Assembly (NCBI GenBank): GCA_002365855.1
Contig: DFAP01000140.1
Location: 1 to 43,054 of the forward strand
DNA from: Pelotomaculum sp. UBA3103
GTDB lineage: Bacteria > Bacillota > Desulfotomaculia > Desulfotomaculales > Pelotomaculaceae
DNA: 43,054 nt
Direction of reading: 5' to 3'
The notes under the pieces are model-generated. The model was not told where the DNA came from. It worked only from the letters and a program-made list of their open reading frames with translations, and did no database searches. The translations under genes and the position numbers were made by a program. Of the stretch, positions 23,381 to 32,997 are shown piece after piece (the first letter of the stretch is position 1; every line of letters begins with the position of its first letter).

Positions 23381-24730
23381 ATGAAACGCAAAGGGCTGGC
23401 GGTTGTTCGCGTGGAACCAGGCAGCATTGCCGGTGAGCTCGGGCTTGAACCGGGAGACAGAGTGATCGCGATAAACGGAGAGCCCGTGCGCGACTTAATT
23501 GACTATCGCTTTTTTGAGACTGAGGAAAGTTTGTACATAGAAGTAAAAAAGGCTGGTGGCGAGGACTGGGATCTGGACGTGGAGAAGGACTTCGACCAGG
23601 GACTGGGTATTGATTTTGGCAGCGGCGCTTTCGGAAGGACCTGCTGCTGTTCTAATAAGTGCGTTTTTTGCTTTGTCGACCAGATGCCTCCTGGTATGAG
23701 AAAAACACTCTATGAAAAGGATGATGATTACCGCCTTTCTTTCTGGAGCGGTAACTACATCACCCTCACCAATCTCAGTGAAGCAGATCTGCGCAGAATC
23801 ACTACGCAGCGCCTTAGCCCCCTGTATGTTTCAGTTCACACCACCAACCCGGTACTGCGTGAGCGAATGCTTGGCAACATTAGGGCTGGTTTAATTTTAG
23901 AACAATTGCGCTTCCTGGCTGCCGCGAGGATTGAAATGCACACCCAGGTGGTGCTCTGCCCGGGCTTGAATGATGGCAGAGAACTGGAAAAAACGCTAGA
24001 TGACCTTTCCAGCCTCTGGCCTTCGGTTCGGTCCCTGGCCGTTGTGCCTGTGGGCTTAACCCGTTACAGGCAGGCTCTTCATCCCCTGCGGACTTTTAAA
24101 GCGGAAGAGGCTGGAAAATTACTGTATTGGGTAAATTCAAGGCAGGACGAATTTATTTCAAAGTTTGGGGATCCTTTTATTTTCGCTTCAGATGAGTTTT
24201 ACCTGCTTTCCGGGGAGCCGATACCCCCTGATGACAATTATGCCGGATATCCCCAGTTGGAAAACGGGGTGGGAGTTACCCGCCTTTTTCTGGACCAGTG
24301 GGAGGAGGTAAGAAGTAAACTGCCCCGGGCATCGCGGCGGGGATCTCTAAAAGCTAAAATTGTTACCGCTGCATTGGGAGCGAAAATACTCGGTCCCGTC
24401 GTGTCCAGGTTAAATGAAGTAAAAGGGTTGGAGGTATCGCTAAAGACTATACAAAATCATTTTTTTGGCAACCAGGTTACTGTCGCCGGTCTGGTGACTG
24501 GAGGGGATCTTGCGTCCCAGCTGACCACTGGTGAAACCGGTGACCTGCTTGTGATTCCGTCGGTCATGTTAAAAAAAGACAGCGCCGTTTTTCTGGACGG
24601 TTTAACCCTGGAGGAGCTAGCCGGACGGCTGAAGGCGAGGGTGGCGGTAGTTAATGGACCCCGCCGGCTGGTAGAGGTACTTCTGGGAAATTTGAAAAAT
24701 GCAGATATTTTAATTGATTCAAGAAGTTAA
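23381..24730 (+). CDS. DUF512 protein: PDZ domain plus radical-SAM-like Cys motif
   Basis: The 449-residue protein starts with a PDZ-like domain (about residues 1-60, GSIAGELGLEPGDRVIAING). It continues with the cysteine motif CSNKCVFC (C-x3-C-x2-C, near residues 85-92), which suits a radical-SAM iron-sulphur cluster, and the following FVDQMPPGMRKTLYEKDDDYRLSF. The rest holds a TIM-barrel-like part and the DUF512 domain to the C-terminus. The family is conserved in Clostridia next to der and has no proven substrate. The start is ATG 23381, with GGGAGG upstream. It runs 80 nt ahead of der. Confidence 0.88.
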   Translation: MKRKGLAVVRVEPGSIAGELGLEPGDRVIAINGEPVRDLIDYRFFETEESLYIEVKKAGGEDWDLDVEKDFDQGLGIDFGSGAFGRTCCCSNKCVFCFVDQMPPGMRKTLYEKDDDYRLSFWSGNYITLTNLSEADLRRITTQRLSPLYVSVHTTNPVLRERMLGNIRAGLILEQLRFLAAARIEMHTQVVLCPGLNDGRELEKTLDDLSSLWPSVRSLAVVPVGLTRYRQALHPLRTFKAEEAGKLLYWVNSRQDEFISKFGDPFIFASDEFYLLSGEPIPPDDNYAGYPQLENGVGVTRLFLDQWEEVRSKLPRASRRGSLKAKIVTAALGAKILGPVVSRLNEVKGLEVSLKTIQNHFFGNQVTVAGLVTGGDLASQLTTGETGDLLVIPSVMLKKDSAVFLDGLTLEELAGRLKARVAVVNGPRRLVEVLLGNLKNADILIDSRS

Positions 24731-24764
24731 TCCAAGGTAATCGGGTTTAAAATATAATTAGTTA

Positions 24765-24785
24765 CGGTAATAAATAATATTACCG
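24765..24785 (+). other. AT-rich hairpin between DUF512 gene and der
   Basis: CGGTAATA (24765-24772) and TATTACCG (24778-24785) make an 8-bp stem with a 5-nt loop. There is no T-tract, so it is not a normal terminator. It ends 25 nt before der and could be a processing or stability element. Confidence 0.5.
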
Positions 24786-24810
24786 ACAGGCATGTGGAGG
24801 AGTTATAACG

Positions 24811-26130
24811 ATGTCGAAACCGGTGGTAGCTATTGTAGGGCGGCCCAATGTTGGCAAGTCAACCCTTTTTAACCGCATCGTGGGCGGTCGTATTGCTATT
24901 GTAGAAAGTGAGCCCGGTGTAACCAGGGATCGCCTGTACCAGGATGCCGAGTGGTCTGGACGCAGTTTCACCCTGGTGGACACAGGGGGGTTGGATTTCC
25001 TGGAGAGCGGTGAAATCATAGATGGTGTAAGGCGGCAGGTAGAACTTGCTATTCTTGAATCAGATGTGGTCCTATTAGTAGTGGACGCCAGGGCAGGTCT
25101 TAACCCCGACGATGAAGAAGTGGCTGCTATTGTCAGGCGCTCAAAAAAACCAGCCATACTGATAGTAAACAAGGTTGAAGTTTTTGGTAACGCGACGCAA
25201 ATATATGATTTCTATAAATTGGGCCTGGGGGACCCTATCCCCGTTTCAGCTGCGGAAGGACTTAACACCGGAGACATGCTGGACAGGCTTGTGGAGTTGC
25301 TGCCACCGGCAGAAGGAGATCTATACCCTCCAGATGTGATTAAAATAGCGGTGATCGGACGTCCAAATGTAGGCAAGTCTTCTCTTGTCAACGCTATCCT
25401 GGGGGAGGACCGCGTGATCGTCAGCAACATCCCCGGTACAACCAGGGATGCCATTGACACGCCTTTAATGAGGGATGGCAGGCATTATGTTATTATCGAT
25501 ACAGCTGGGATGCGACGGAGGAGCAGGATTGACCGCTCCACAGAAAGGTACAGCGTAATTCGATCGCTCAGGGCTGTTGAACGCAGCGACGTGTCACTGG
25601 TCATGTTTGACGCTGTGGAGGGAGTGACTGACCAGGATAAGCGTATCGCAGGCTATGCCCATGAGTCAGGAAAAGCATCGGTGCTGGTAGTAAACAAATG
25701 GGACTTGGTTGAGAAAGACGACCGCACCATGAAGCTTTTTACCGAAAGAATAAGGCAGGAATTAGGTTTTATGCAGTATACCCCATTACTATTCATATCA
25801 GCAATTACAGGACAGCGTGTTGCAAAGGTTCTGGAGCTGGTTGACTTCGTAGCGGAGCAACATGCCTCACGCATCAGCACACCGGACTTGAATAACCTGC
25901 TGCGGGAAGCGACTATGCAGAATCCTCCACCCGCAGACAAGGCCAGGCGGCTTAAAATTCTTTATGCAACTCAGAGTGGGGTTAAGCCGCCAAGGTTTAT
26001 ACTTTTTGTGAACGACCCGGAACTTATGCACTTTTCCTACCTTCGTTACCTGGAAAACCAGGTCCGCTCGGCTTACGGCTTTGAAGGAACCCCAATCCGT
26101 TTTTCCCTTCGTAAAAGAGCCAAAGAGTGA
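24811..26130 (+). CDS. der: ribosome biogenesis GTPase Der (EngA)
   Basis: The 439-residue protein has two GTPase domains in tandem, the Der hallmark: [14 protein letters not shown] near residue 10 and [14 protein letters not shown] near residue 185. Each has its DTGG or DTAGM switch and its NKVE or NKWD specificity motif. A C-terminal KH-like domain (about 355-439) follows. Der helps assemble the 50S ribosomal subunit and is essential in most bacteria. The start is ATG 24811, with GTGGAGGAG upstream. It precedes the phospholipid genes plsY and gpsA, a neighbourhood shared with other Firmicutes. Confidence 0.97.
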   Translation: MSKPVVAIVGRPNVGKSTLFNRIVGGRIAIVESEPGVTRDRLYQDAEWSGRSFTLVDTGGLDFLESGEIIDGVRRQVELAILESDVVLLVVDARAGLNPDDEEVAAIVRRSKKPAILIVNKVEVFGNATQIYDFYKLGLGDPIPVSAAEGLNTGDMLDRLVELLPPAEGDLYPPDVIKIAVIGRPNVGKSSLVNAILGEDRVIVSNIPGTTRDAIDTPLMRDGRHYVIIDTAGMRRRSRIDRSTERYSVIRSLRAVERSDVSLVMFDAVEGVTDQDKRIAGYAHESGKASVLVVNKWDLVEKDDRTMKLFTERIRQELGFMQYTPLLFISAITGQRVAKVLELVDFVAEQHASRISTPDLNNLLREATMQNPPPADKARRLKILYATQSGVKPPRFILFVNDPELMHFSYLRYLENQVRSAYGFEGTPIRFSLRKRAKE

Positions 26131-26236
26131 ACAATTGTGATTTACAGTTTGTACATCTCTGGCGCCGCAGCATGATGCGTCATAATGGGGAAAATATGAT
26201 GTGGCCGGCGGCTTCAGCTCCTAGAGGGAGAGGGAA

Positions 26237-26821
26237 ATGACAAATATTTTGGTCGTAACAGCAAGCTATTTAATCGGATCTATACCTGTAAGCTACCTGA
26301 TTGCTCGTTACTGGAAGGGGATTGACATAAGGCGTTGCGGCAGCGGTAACGTCGGCACTACCAACGTTTGGAGGAACGCGGGGCCGCTGGCGGGTGTTCT
26401 GGCCCTGTCCGGTGACCTGGGCAAAGGGGTTCTGGCGGTGCTGCTGGCAAAGCATTTCGGCGGTGCGATTCTTGTCTCGGTATCCGGGGTTGCCGCTCTT
26501 GCAGGTCACTGCTGGCCAGTCTTCCTTGGTTTCAGGGGAGGAAAGCTTGTGGCAACCGGGGTAGGTGTGATTGCCGCCATATCTTTTCCGGTTGGAGCGC
26601 TGTCTGCTTTAATCTGGGTGGCTGTGGTTGGTGTGTCCAGGTACGTTTCTGTGGGTTCGATAGTAGCAGTTGTCTCGATTCCGGTTTTGATGCTTGTCTT
26701 TCACCTGGAGACGCCTTACCTGGCCCTGGGTGTTTTCGTAGCAGCTTTTGCGCTTTATAAGCATATTCCAAACATAAAAAGGCTGTCAGCCGGGACCGAA
26801 CCAAAAATCAATCGAAAATAG
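26237..26821 (+). CDS. plsY: glycerol-3-phosphate acyltransferase PlsY
   Basis: The 194-residue integral membrane enzyme transfers an acyl group from acyl-phosphate to glycerol 3-phosphate, the first step of phosphatidic acid synthesis. Conserved loops are GSIPVSYLIARYWKGIDIR, SGNVGTTNVWRNAGP, GHCWPVFLGFRGGKLVATG and the C-terminal RHIPN-like KHIPNIKRL. About five helices are visible. The start is ATG 26237, with AGAGGGAG upstream. It sits 18 nt before gpsA, which makes its substrate; plsC upstream uses its product. Confidence 0.95.
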   Translation: MTNILVVTASYLIGSIPVSYLIARYWKGIDIRRCGSGNVGTTNVWRNAGPLAGVLALSGDLGKGVLAVLLAKHFGGAILVSVSGVAALAGHCWPVFLGFRGGKLVATGVGVIAAISFPVGALSALIWVAVVGVSRYVSVGSIVAVVSIPVLMLVFHLETPYLALGVFVAAFALYKHIPNIKRLSAGTEPKINRK

Positions 26822-26839
26822 AAATACGGGGGTTTTGGC

Positions 26840-27847
26840 GTGAGTAAACAAATAGGCATATTGGGCGCGGGAAGCTGGGCTACTTCTCTTTCCGTGCTTC
26901 TGGCCAAAAAGGGTTATTTGGTTAGGATGTGGTCAATATTACCCGAACTAGCCAGTGAAATCAATGAAACCAGGAAGAACGAAAGTTTCCTTCCTGGAGT
27001 TGAGGTGCCGTCCGGTGTTCAGGTGTCGGTTCAGATCGAACAAGTACTGGAGGACGTGGAGGCGGTCATTTTTGGAGTGCCTTCCCATGCTTTTCGCGAA
27101 GTCATGATCAAGGCCAAACCATATCTCCCGGGTGGCGCAATGGTAGTTAATGTCGCCAAGGGTATTGAAGAGGACAGCCTGTGCCGCTTGTCCCAGGTCT
27201 TTGCCCAGGAAGCCGGGCCGGAGATGATCAAGCGCTATGTGGTACTTTCAGGGCCAAGCCACGCCGAGGAAGTTGGGCGGGAAATACCCACCACGGTGGT
27301 GTCGTCCTCCTCATGCATGGAAAGCGCCGGATACGTTCAGGATTTATTTATGTGCGAGCATTTCAGGGTTTATACCAATCCTGACATGACCGGAGTGGAA
27401 CTGGGGGGTGCGCTTAAAAATATTATAGCCCTTGGAACAGGAATTGCCGATGGCTTGGGCTATGGCGACAACAGCAAAGCGGCCCTGATGACACGGGGGC
27501 TTGCCGAAATTTCAAGACTTGGTATGGCTTTGGGGGCCAACCCGCTGACTTTCGCGGGCCTTTCCGGGGTGGGAGACCTGATTGTGACCTGCACCAGCAT
27601 GCACAGCAGGAACAGGCGGGCAGGTATCGCCATAGGTCAGGGGAAATCGGTGGAACAGGCATTAACAGAGGTTAGAATGGTTGTGGAAGGAGTGCGGACC
27701 ACACGCGCAGCACGACAGTTGGCGCGAAATTTGAGAGTTGAGATGCCCATCACCGAACAGATCCACAGGGTATTATTTGAAGGGCTTTCTCCGGCGGTTG
27801 CTGTGAAAAACCTGATGACCAGGGGAAAAACCCACGAGATGGAATAG
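26840..27847 (+). CDS. gpsA: NAD(P)-dependent glycerol-3-phosphate dehydrogenase
   Basis: The 335-residue cytosolic enzyme reduces dihydroxyacetone phosphate to glycerol 3-phosphate. It shows the dinucleotide motif [14 protein letters not shown] near residue 8, [24 protein letters not shown], the catalytic-lysine segment [23 protein letters not shown] and [16 protein letters not shown] [18 protein letters not shown]. The start is GTG 26840, following GGGGG. It ends about 75 nt before a strong terminator, so it is the last gene of the der unit. Confidence 0.96.
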   Translation: MSKQIGILGAGSWATSLSVLLAKKGYLVRMWSILPELASEINETRKNESFLPGVEVPSGVQVSVQIEQVLEDVEAVIFGVPSHAFREVMIKAKPYLPGGAMVVNVAKGIEEDSLCRLSQVFAQEAGPEMIKRYVVLSGPSHAEEVGREIPTTVVSSSSCMESAGYVQDLFMCEHFRVYTNPDMTGVELGGALKNIIALGTGIADGLGYGDNSKAALMTRGLAEISRLGMALGANPLTFAGLSGVGDLIVTCTSMHSRNRRAGIAIGQGKSVEQALTEVRMVVEGVRTTRAARQLARNLRVEMPITEQIHRVLFEGLSPAVAVKNLMTRGKTHEME

Positions 27848-27921
27848 GTGGCCCTTGCCGCTGCAGCAGTGGGAAAGATAATCTATAAATAAAATATTTA
27901 AAAAGACATTTTAAATTTTTC

Positions 27922-27946
27922 AACCGGGGATTGCCCCGGTTTTTTA
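27922..27946 (+). terminator. intrinsic terminator after gpsA
   Basis: AACCGGGG (27922-27929) pairs with CCCCGGTT (27934-27941) around ATTG, followed by T residues. It closes the der-plsY-gpsA transcript. Confidence 0.9.
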
Positions 27947-28000
27947 TGTTCAATTATGGTATTTATTGGATAATTTTTTTGTGTTTTTTCAGGCAGCAGG

Positions 28001-28029
28001 GAATATTCGTCCAACAAGTTCATATATAT
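28001..28029 (+). promoter_or_regulatory. candidate sigma-E promoter of spoIVA
   Basis: The 329-base gap before spoIVA holds the gpsA terminator and this site. GAATATT (28001-28007) resembles a sigma-E -35, and CATATATA (28021-28028) a sigma-E -10 (consensus CATACAAT type), with a 13-nt gap. spoIVA is sigma-E controlled in Bacillus. A small hairpin GTGGA/TCCAC lies near 28066-28080. This rests on pattern matching. Confidence 0.4.
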
Positions 28030-28176
28030 ATACCGTTATCGTATGCTACTGGAAAAATATAGACGTGGACTAGGTTCCACGGCAAAAACGTAATATTTTA
28101 TGTTTTATGTGGGGAGGGATGCAATAAATTTATTATAGAAAAGTCCCTATAATATTTTTAAGGAGGGAGTGTATGC

Positions 28177-29655
28177 ATGGAGATGAACGATATTTTCCGC
28201 GATATAGCGGAGCGCACCGGCGGGGATTTATACCTCGGTGTTGTAGGAGGCGTCCGCACCGGCAAATCTACGTTTATTAAACGTTTAATGGAGCTAATGG
28301 TGCTTCCCAACATGCAAAATGTTTACGACCGTGAGCGTGCCAAGGATGAACTGCCTCAGAGCGCGGCAGGGCGGACGATCATGACGACAGAGCCAAAGTT
28401 TATCCCAAACGAAGCTGTTGAAGTTCAAATAACGCCAAACCTGAACATTAAGATGCGGATGGTGGACTGTGTAGGGTACCGGGTGGAGGGCGCACTTGGT
28501 TACGAAGAAGAAGACGGTCCCCGGATGGTTTCCACCCCGTGGTTCGAGGAGCCAATTCCTTTCCAGGAAGCTGCCGAGGTGGGAACCAGAAAAGTTATTT
28601 CCGAGCATTCCACTATGGGCCTGGTTATAACTACGGACGGGAGTATAACTGAAATCCCAAGGGAAAGCTACATTGAGGCTGAGGAAAGAGTAATCGAGGA
28701 GCTAAAAAGCATCAACCGCCCTTTCCTAATTCTTCTCAACAGCACCGATGCCGCCGGCGAGGAAGCCTCGAGGCTCGCCGCCGAACTGAGCGAAAAATAT
28801 GACATACCGGTTTTACCTATAGACTGCGCCCAAATGAACCAGGCTGATATTTTAAACATCCTGGAGAAACTTCTCTACGAATTCCCGGTTAATGAAGTTA
28901 ATATCAGCCTGCCGGCCTGGGTTGAGGAGTTGGATTTCAAACACTGGCTCAGACAAAAGTTTGAAGATTCCGTTCGCGAAACGGTTAAGAGTATTCAGCG
29001 CCTTAGAGATGTGAACATGGCAGTTGAGTCACTGGCGGATTATGATTTCGTTGAAACAGTCAGCCTGCGGAGTATGGATATGGGCACCGGATCGGCAGCC
29101 ATCAATGTTACATCCAGCCAGGCGCTGTTTTACCAGGTCCTTAGTGAGCAGTCAGGCTTAAGTATCGAGGGTGAAAAAGAGCTGTTTCGCCTGGTCAAAA
29201 ATCTCAGCGTTGCCAAGCGGGAATACGACAAGGTGTCAGAGGCGCTGGTCGAGGTCAGGGAAAACGGCTACGGTGTGGTCACACCAAGCCTGGATGAATT
29301 GATCCTGGAAGAGCCGGAACTGATTCGCCAGGGCAATCGCTTCGGGATTAAGCTTAAGGCGAGCGCACCTTCACTGCACATGATCAGGGCAGATATAACC
29401 GCCGAGATCACCCCGATCATAGGCACTGAAAAGCAGTGTGAGGAGCTGGTGCAGTATATGCTCAGGGAATTCGAGGATAACCCTCAAAAAATCTGGAAAT
29501 CTGAAATCTTCGGCAAATCGGTGCACGATCTCGTGCGGGAAGGAATCCAAAACAAGATTCAGCGCATGCCGGAAAATGCCCAGTCAAAGCTGCAGGAAAC
29601 ACTGCAGAGGATTGTCAACGAAGGCTCCGGCGGCCTGATCTGTATTATAATTTGA
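28177..29655 (+). CDS. spoIVA: stage IV sporulation protein A, coat morphogenetic ATPase
   Basis: The 492-residue length equals that of Bacillus SpoIVA. The N-terminal GTPase-like ATPase domain has Walker A GGVRTGKSTF near residues 24-33 and a VDCVGYRVEGALGYEE segment as switch region. A middle domain follows, and the C-terminal hydrophobic tip GGLICIII is needed for localisation in Bacillus. SpoIVA polymerises on the outer forespore membrane and forms the base layer for the coat. The start is ATG 28177, with AAGGAGGGAG upstream. It is monocistronic, between terminators. Confidence 0.97.
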   Translation: MEMNDIFRDIAERTGGDLYLGVVGGVRTGKSTFIKRLMELMVLPNMQNVYDRERAKDELPQSAAGRTIMTTEPKFIPNEAVEVQITPNLNIKMRMVDCVGYRVEGALGYEEEDGPRMVSTPWFEEPIPFQEAAEVGTRKVISEHSTMGLVITTDGSITEIPRESYIEAEERVIEELKSINRPFLILLNSTDAAGEEASRLAAELSEKYDIPVLPIDCAQMNQADILNILEKLLYEFPVNEVNISLPAWVEELDFKHWLRQKFEDSVRETVKSIQRLRDVNMAVESLADYDFVETVSLRSMDMGTGSAAINVTSSQALFYQVLSEQSGLSIEGEKELFRLVKNLSVAKREYDKVSEALVEVRENGYGVVTPSLDELILEEPELIRQGNRFGIKLKASAPSLHMIRADITAEITPIIGTEKQCEELVQYMLREFEDNPQKIWKSEIFGKSVHDLVREGIQNKIQRMPENAQSKLQETLQRIVNEGSGGLICIII

Positions 29656-29663
29656 TAAACATG

Positions 29664-29687
29664 AACCGGTCACCCGGCCGGTTTTTA
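29664..29687 (+). terminator. intrinsic terminator after spoIVA
   Basis: AACCGG (29664-29669) pairs with CCGGTT (29678-29683) with an 8-nt loop, followed by a T-rich run. It also lies at the end of the convergent minus-strand genes. Confidence 0.75.
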
Positions 29688-29691
29688 TTTT

Positions 29692-30186
29692 TTAATAGCG
29701 TTTTTGGGAGCCGAAGTAAACGCAGCCCCAGCGGTAAAAGGCGATGAAGGCCCTTGAGGACAAAAACGTCAGAGTCAAGGCGTAAAAAGAAGTAAACCAG
29801 CTCCAATTTAAGTACTTAATAACTTGGGTATGCAACTCCAGCGGATACTCTATGACGACTATGCCTGCGCTAAACATAATAGCATAATAAAATATGGGTA
29901 AGAGGCCTTTTTCCCTGGTGACCTGGTTATATAAAACGCATAAGATAGGGAATATCCAGAATTCAAACAGAAGACTCATTTTGAAAAATTGAGGAAGTTG
30001 TCTGTAAGGATATTCAATATAATTGACGGTAACAACTATTGTACCCAATATACTGTCAAGAACGCATTTATATAAAAAAACCACAACCCAGTCCCGGAAG
30101 TAGCGCCAGTCCACCGCGAAAACAAGCAGAATCAGGGCCGCAAGCGCCGTGATTACCGTAATGACAAGCTCAACATTTGTATTCAT
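29692..30186 (-). CDS. CBO0543 family membrane protein
   Basis: The 164-residue protein has about five hydrophobic helices and aromatic-rich loops, with DWRYFRDWVVVFLYKCVLDS near the N-terminus and LLFEFWIFPILCVLYNQ in the middle, matching the CBO0543 family of spore-forming Firmicutes. No function is known. The start is ATG 30186, which overlaps the upstream gene by 4 nt (ATGA), so the two are translationally coupled. It is the last gene of a minus-strand group of small membrane proteins. Confidence 0.7.
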   Translation of the reverse strand: MNTNVELVITVITALAALILLVFAVDWRYFRDWVVVFLYKCVLDSILGTIVVTVNYIEYPYRQLPQFFKMSLLFEFWIFPILCVLYNQVTREKGLLPIFYYAIMFSAGIVVIEYPLELHTQVIKYLNWSWFTSFYALTLTFLSSRAFIAFYRWGCVYFGSQKRY

Positions 30187-30647
30187 CTTGCCTCACTCCC
30201 CTTATTGATACTGCCGACACCCAGGGCGTGGTTGAACCAGAGGATCTTCTCCACGGTGTTGCCCTGTCCCTCATGGCAATGAATAATCAAAATGACTTTT
30301 GCTAAGCCGGACTTTTTAGATCCTCTCCGTCCTCCGATCAGGTAGTAAAAAATAAAACCCAATGCAGAGCCGGCTAAGAGCCCGATAAGGCCCCATATTA
30401 TCGGCCCCCACTTCCATACAAACCCGTAGATGACCCCCAGAACCATAAACGTCGTGCCCATGATAACCGCACTGTCCAACGCGCTGATCCTGTCCGGACG
30501 GTCGATGGTGTCAACGATATCCGCCCGGTCTTTGCGCTCTTTTAGAGGGACAGCCAGTATTCTTTCTTTTGCTACGCCGCGCTTTTCAAGTTGACACAGG
30601 GCCATTTCGAGCTGCAGGTTGTGTTCGAAGTAACAAAGGACGTACAA
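30183..30647 (-). CDS. hypothetical protein with two membrane helices
   Basis: I do not recognise the family with confidence. The 154-residue protein opens with a soluble segment (LCYFEHNLQLEMALCQLEKRGVA) that resembles the small ferredoxin-like domains of general-stress membrane proteins. Two close helices (about residues 61-97) follow, then a short soluble tail with IILIIHCHEGQGNTVEKIL. The start is TTG 30647, with GGTGA 8 nt upstream. It overlaps the CBO0543 gene by 4 nt. Confidence 0.65.
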   Translation of the reverse strand: MYVLCYFEHNLQLEMALCQLEKRGVAKERILAVPLKERKDRADIVDTIDRPDRISALDSAVIMGTTFMVLGVIYGFVWKWGPIIWGLIGLLAGSALGFIFYYLIGGRRGSKKSGLAKVILIIHCHEGQGNTVEKILWFNHALGVGSINKGSEAR

Positions 30648-30667
30648 ATATTTTCACCAACTTATTA

Positions 30668-31453
30668 TTAATTTGTATCCGGCATGATAAAATCAGGACT
30701 CTGATAGTTTTCCGTTAAAAATATGGACTGCTCGTACTCAAAAAGCTTGTTTTTTTCCAAGTTATGTACATAGGAATCATATACTGAAAACGCGTAAACC
30801 GACGGGGAAAAGAGCAGCCACTCCGGGCTGGTAACGGCGGCCGCCAGCCCGAAATCACCGGTAAATGTACAATGGATTGCTTCTAAGACGTTAGAATAAA
30901 AAGAGGCCAGGATCCAAAAGAACATAAGGAAAAAGCCTGTTATAAGCCTTTGATTGTACAGGTGACCGGCCCCCGGCATGATCAGGGACCAGGCCGCGGA
31001 AACCCAGGGCGCCCTTTTTACGAGAAAGTTTGTTTCCAGTGGATTTATGCTAACTGGGTCCACGTGCTGGCGTTTTTGCTCCGCCAGTGCGGCAAACTTG
31101 TTCTGCACGACCGTTAAACGGTAGCTGTCCCAAATAGCAAAAACATATACGGGCACATACAGGAGCAGCCACCGGATATCCAGCGCTTCCCTGGCGAGGT
31201 CGAGCTACCCGGTAAAGGAATACAATATTGACAGGTTAAGATCCGCCTTGATATTGATGATGATCTCCAGCGCGATCAGGATAAAGCCTTTTAGATAACT
31301 GCCCAGCCTGATATGTCCCAGCCCGGGAAAGGTGGCTGACAGCCACAGTGTCATCCAGGGGTTTCTCGGGCTGATAATACTGGTCGAAAAAGCAGATAGG
31401 TGGGCTTTGGGCCGGCGCGTCTTTTCCTGCTGATTAATTTGCAACTGACACAC
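30668..31453 (-). pseudogene. duplicated-module membrane protein split by an in-frame TAG
   Basis: One frame runs from GTG 31453 to 30668 and is interrupted only by TAG at 31205-31207. The two pieces (82 residues, then 162 residues counted from the GTG at 31156) carry the same module twice: PGLGHIRLGSYLKGFILIALE and PGAGHLYNQRLITGFFLMFFW, later VPVYVFAIWDSY and PSVYAFSVYDSY. When the copies are aligned, the TAG stands where the second copy has Asp (FTG-stop-LDLA against FTGDFGLA). Codons after the stop (LDLAREALDIRWLLLY) stay in register. It is thus a nonsense mutation, a read-through gene or a sequencing error in a protein of about 261 residues. Function unknown. Confidence 0.75.
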
Positions 31454-31467
31454 CCCTGTAAGAATAA

Positions 31468-31496
31468 AGTATAATTATTCTTTTCCAAAAACAAAA
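31468..31496 (-). promoter_or_regulatory. candidate promoter for the minus-strand membrane-protein group
   Basis: On the minus strand TATACT (31468-31473) lies 17 nt downstream of TTTTGT (31491-31496). The position, just upstream of GTG 31453, fits, but the -35 match is poor. Confidence 0.35.
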
Positions 31497-31542
31497 AAAT
31501 ATGAGGAATGGCGTTTTTTGTATTCTTTGTATTGCCAATATC

Positions 31543-31571
31543 ATCTTGCGGCAATTAAAATATGCTATAAT
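31543..31571 (+). promoter_or_regulatory. extended -10 promoter of hom
   Basis: TATAAT (31566-31571) is preceded by TGC, forming an extended -10; the -35 region (31543-31548) is weak. It would drive hom-thrB-lysC. Confidence 0.55.
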
Positions 31572-31592
31572 GACTACCAGGAGTTGTCGCAA

Positions 31593-31623
31593 AAACCCGT
31601 CCGCGCTACCGCGTCCGGGGTTT
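31593..31623 (+). other. hairpin in the hom leader
   Basis: AAACCC (31593-31598) pairs with GGGTTT (31618-31623), and inside it CGCG (31602-31605) pairs with CGCG (31610-31613). No T-tract follows. It lies between the promoter and the ribosome site; it is not a lysine riboswitch, being far too small. Confidence 0.5.
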
Positions 31624-31652
31624 CCCGAACAACTTTGAATGGAGGGCATGTT

Positions 31653-32945
31653 ATGCAGAAAAATATAATCAATGTGGGCCTGCTGGGCATGGGTACTGTG
31701 GGCAAAGGCGTTTACCGTATCCTTAAGGAAAACCGTGCCGTCATTGAACAAAGAGTGGGCGCCGCCATTGAGATAAAAAAAGTTCTCGTGAGAGACGTGT
31801 CAAAGGACAGGGGTGTCGTGACCGGGGATGTAATATTTACCTCCGATGTCCTCGACATTTTGGACGACCCCGGTATTGACATTGTTGTGGAAGTAATGGG
31901 TGGGATCGAGCCCGCCCTTGAATATTCCCTGCGCGCCCTTAAGCTGGGGAAAAGCCTGGTTACCGCTAATAAGGACATGATCGCCCTGCATGGCGGGGAA
32001 CTTTTCAAAACCGCTGAGGCGAACAGGTGTGATTTGCTTTTTGAAGCAAGCGTCGCCGGGGGAATCCCCATTATCAAGCCGTTGAAAGAGTGCCTGGCAG
32101 CCAACAAAATTAGCCAGGTGATGGGAATAATAAACGGCACGACAAATTACATGCTCACGAGGATGAGCAGTGAGGGGCTTGAATTTCAACAGGCGCTCGA
32201 AGAGGCGCAGTCCCTGGGTTATGCCGAGGCCGACCCCAGCGCTGACGTTGAAGGTTATGACGCTGCGCGCAAACTGGAGATACTCGCTTCTATCGCCTTT
32301 AACACCAGGGTGCCCTTAAATGAGATATACGTTGAAGGGATCACCGGCATTACCGCCGAAGATATTAAATATGCCTCTGAGTTGAACTATGTCGTAAAAC
32401 TGCTGGGTATAGCCAGGGAAAGCGGGGATGGCATTGAGGTCCGCGTACACCCGGCGCTGCTTCCCAAAAACCACCCTCTCGCCTCTGTAAATGATGTTTT
32501 TAATGCCATTTTCGTCAGTGGAGATGCGGTAGAGGATGTCATGTTCTATGGCCGGGGCGCAGGTGGAATGCCCACTGCAAGCGCGGTGGTTGCAGATGTT
32601 ATGGCCGCCGCCCGCAATCTGCTCAGGAACGTACCCGGGATAATCAGCTGTACCTGTTACGATGATAAGCCGGTAAAATCAATGGGGCTGACTTCAACCA
32701 AGTATTATATCAGGCTTAATGTTGCCGACAAGCCCGGTGTGCTGGCAAGCATCGCCTTCATTTTTGGCAAGAAGGACGTTAGCCTGGCTTCGGTGATCCA
32801 GCATACCACCGGTGAGTCAGCTGAACTGGTACTGGTTACCCATAAGGTGCTTGAGAAGAATTTACAGGACGCTCTTACCGATATAAAAAAACTACCTGTT
32901 GTAAAAAAGATATCCAGTGTCATACGTGTTGAGGGGTTTAGATGA
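31653..32945 (+). CDS. hom: homoserine dehydrogenase
   Basis: The 430-residue enzyme reduces aspartate semialdehyde to homoserine. It has the NAD(P) motif GLLGMGTVGKGVYRIL near residue 9, the catalytic-domain stretches LVTANKDMIALHGGEL, ASVAGGIPIIKPL, GIINGTTNYMLTRM and GYAEADPSADVEGYDAARKL, and a C-terminal ACT domain (about 350-430, KYYIRLNVADKPGVLASIAF) for threonine feedback. The start is ATG 31653, with GGAGGG upstream; the frame extends farther upstream but without a ribosome site. It heads the hom-thrB-lysC set. Confidence 0.96.
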   Translation: MQKNIINVGLLGMGTVGKGVYRILKENRAVIEQRVGAAIEIKKVLVRDVSKDRGVVTGDVIFTSDVLDILDDPGIDIVVEVMGGIEPALEYSLRALKLGKSLVTANKDMIALHGGELFKTAEANRCDLLFEASVAGGIPIIKPLKECLAANKISQVMGIINGTTNYMLTRMSSEGLEFQQALEEAQSLGYAEADPSADVEGYDAARKLEILASIAFNTRVPLNEIYVEGITGITAEDIKYASELNYVVKLLGIARESGDGIEVRVHPALLPKNHPLASVNDVFNAIFVSGDAVEDVMFYGRGAGGMPTASAVVADVMAAARNLLRNVPGIISCTCYDDKPVKSMGLTSTKYYIRLNVADKPGVLASIAFIFGKKDVSLASVIQHTTGESAELVLVTHKVLEKNLQDALTDIKKLPVVKKISSVIRVEGFR

Positions 32946-32997
32946 TCTTGCATATGTTCTTGTATTTTTTTAAAGCCGATACAGGGGGATTCCTCTG

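Noticed and set aside
31572..31650. Lysine or threonine-type riboswitch before hom
   Set aside because: The leader is under 100 nt with one hairpin and no terminator, too small for a lysine riboswitch, and no regulatory peptide rich in Thr or Ile is seen.
31518..31652. 45-residue extension of homoserine dehydrogenase
   Set aside because: The extension would cover the promoter and the leader hairpin; ATG 31653 has a good ribosome site and the normal family N-terminus.
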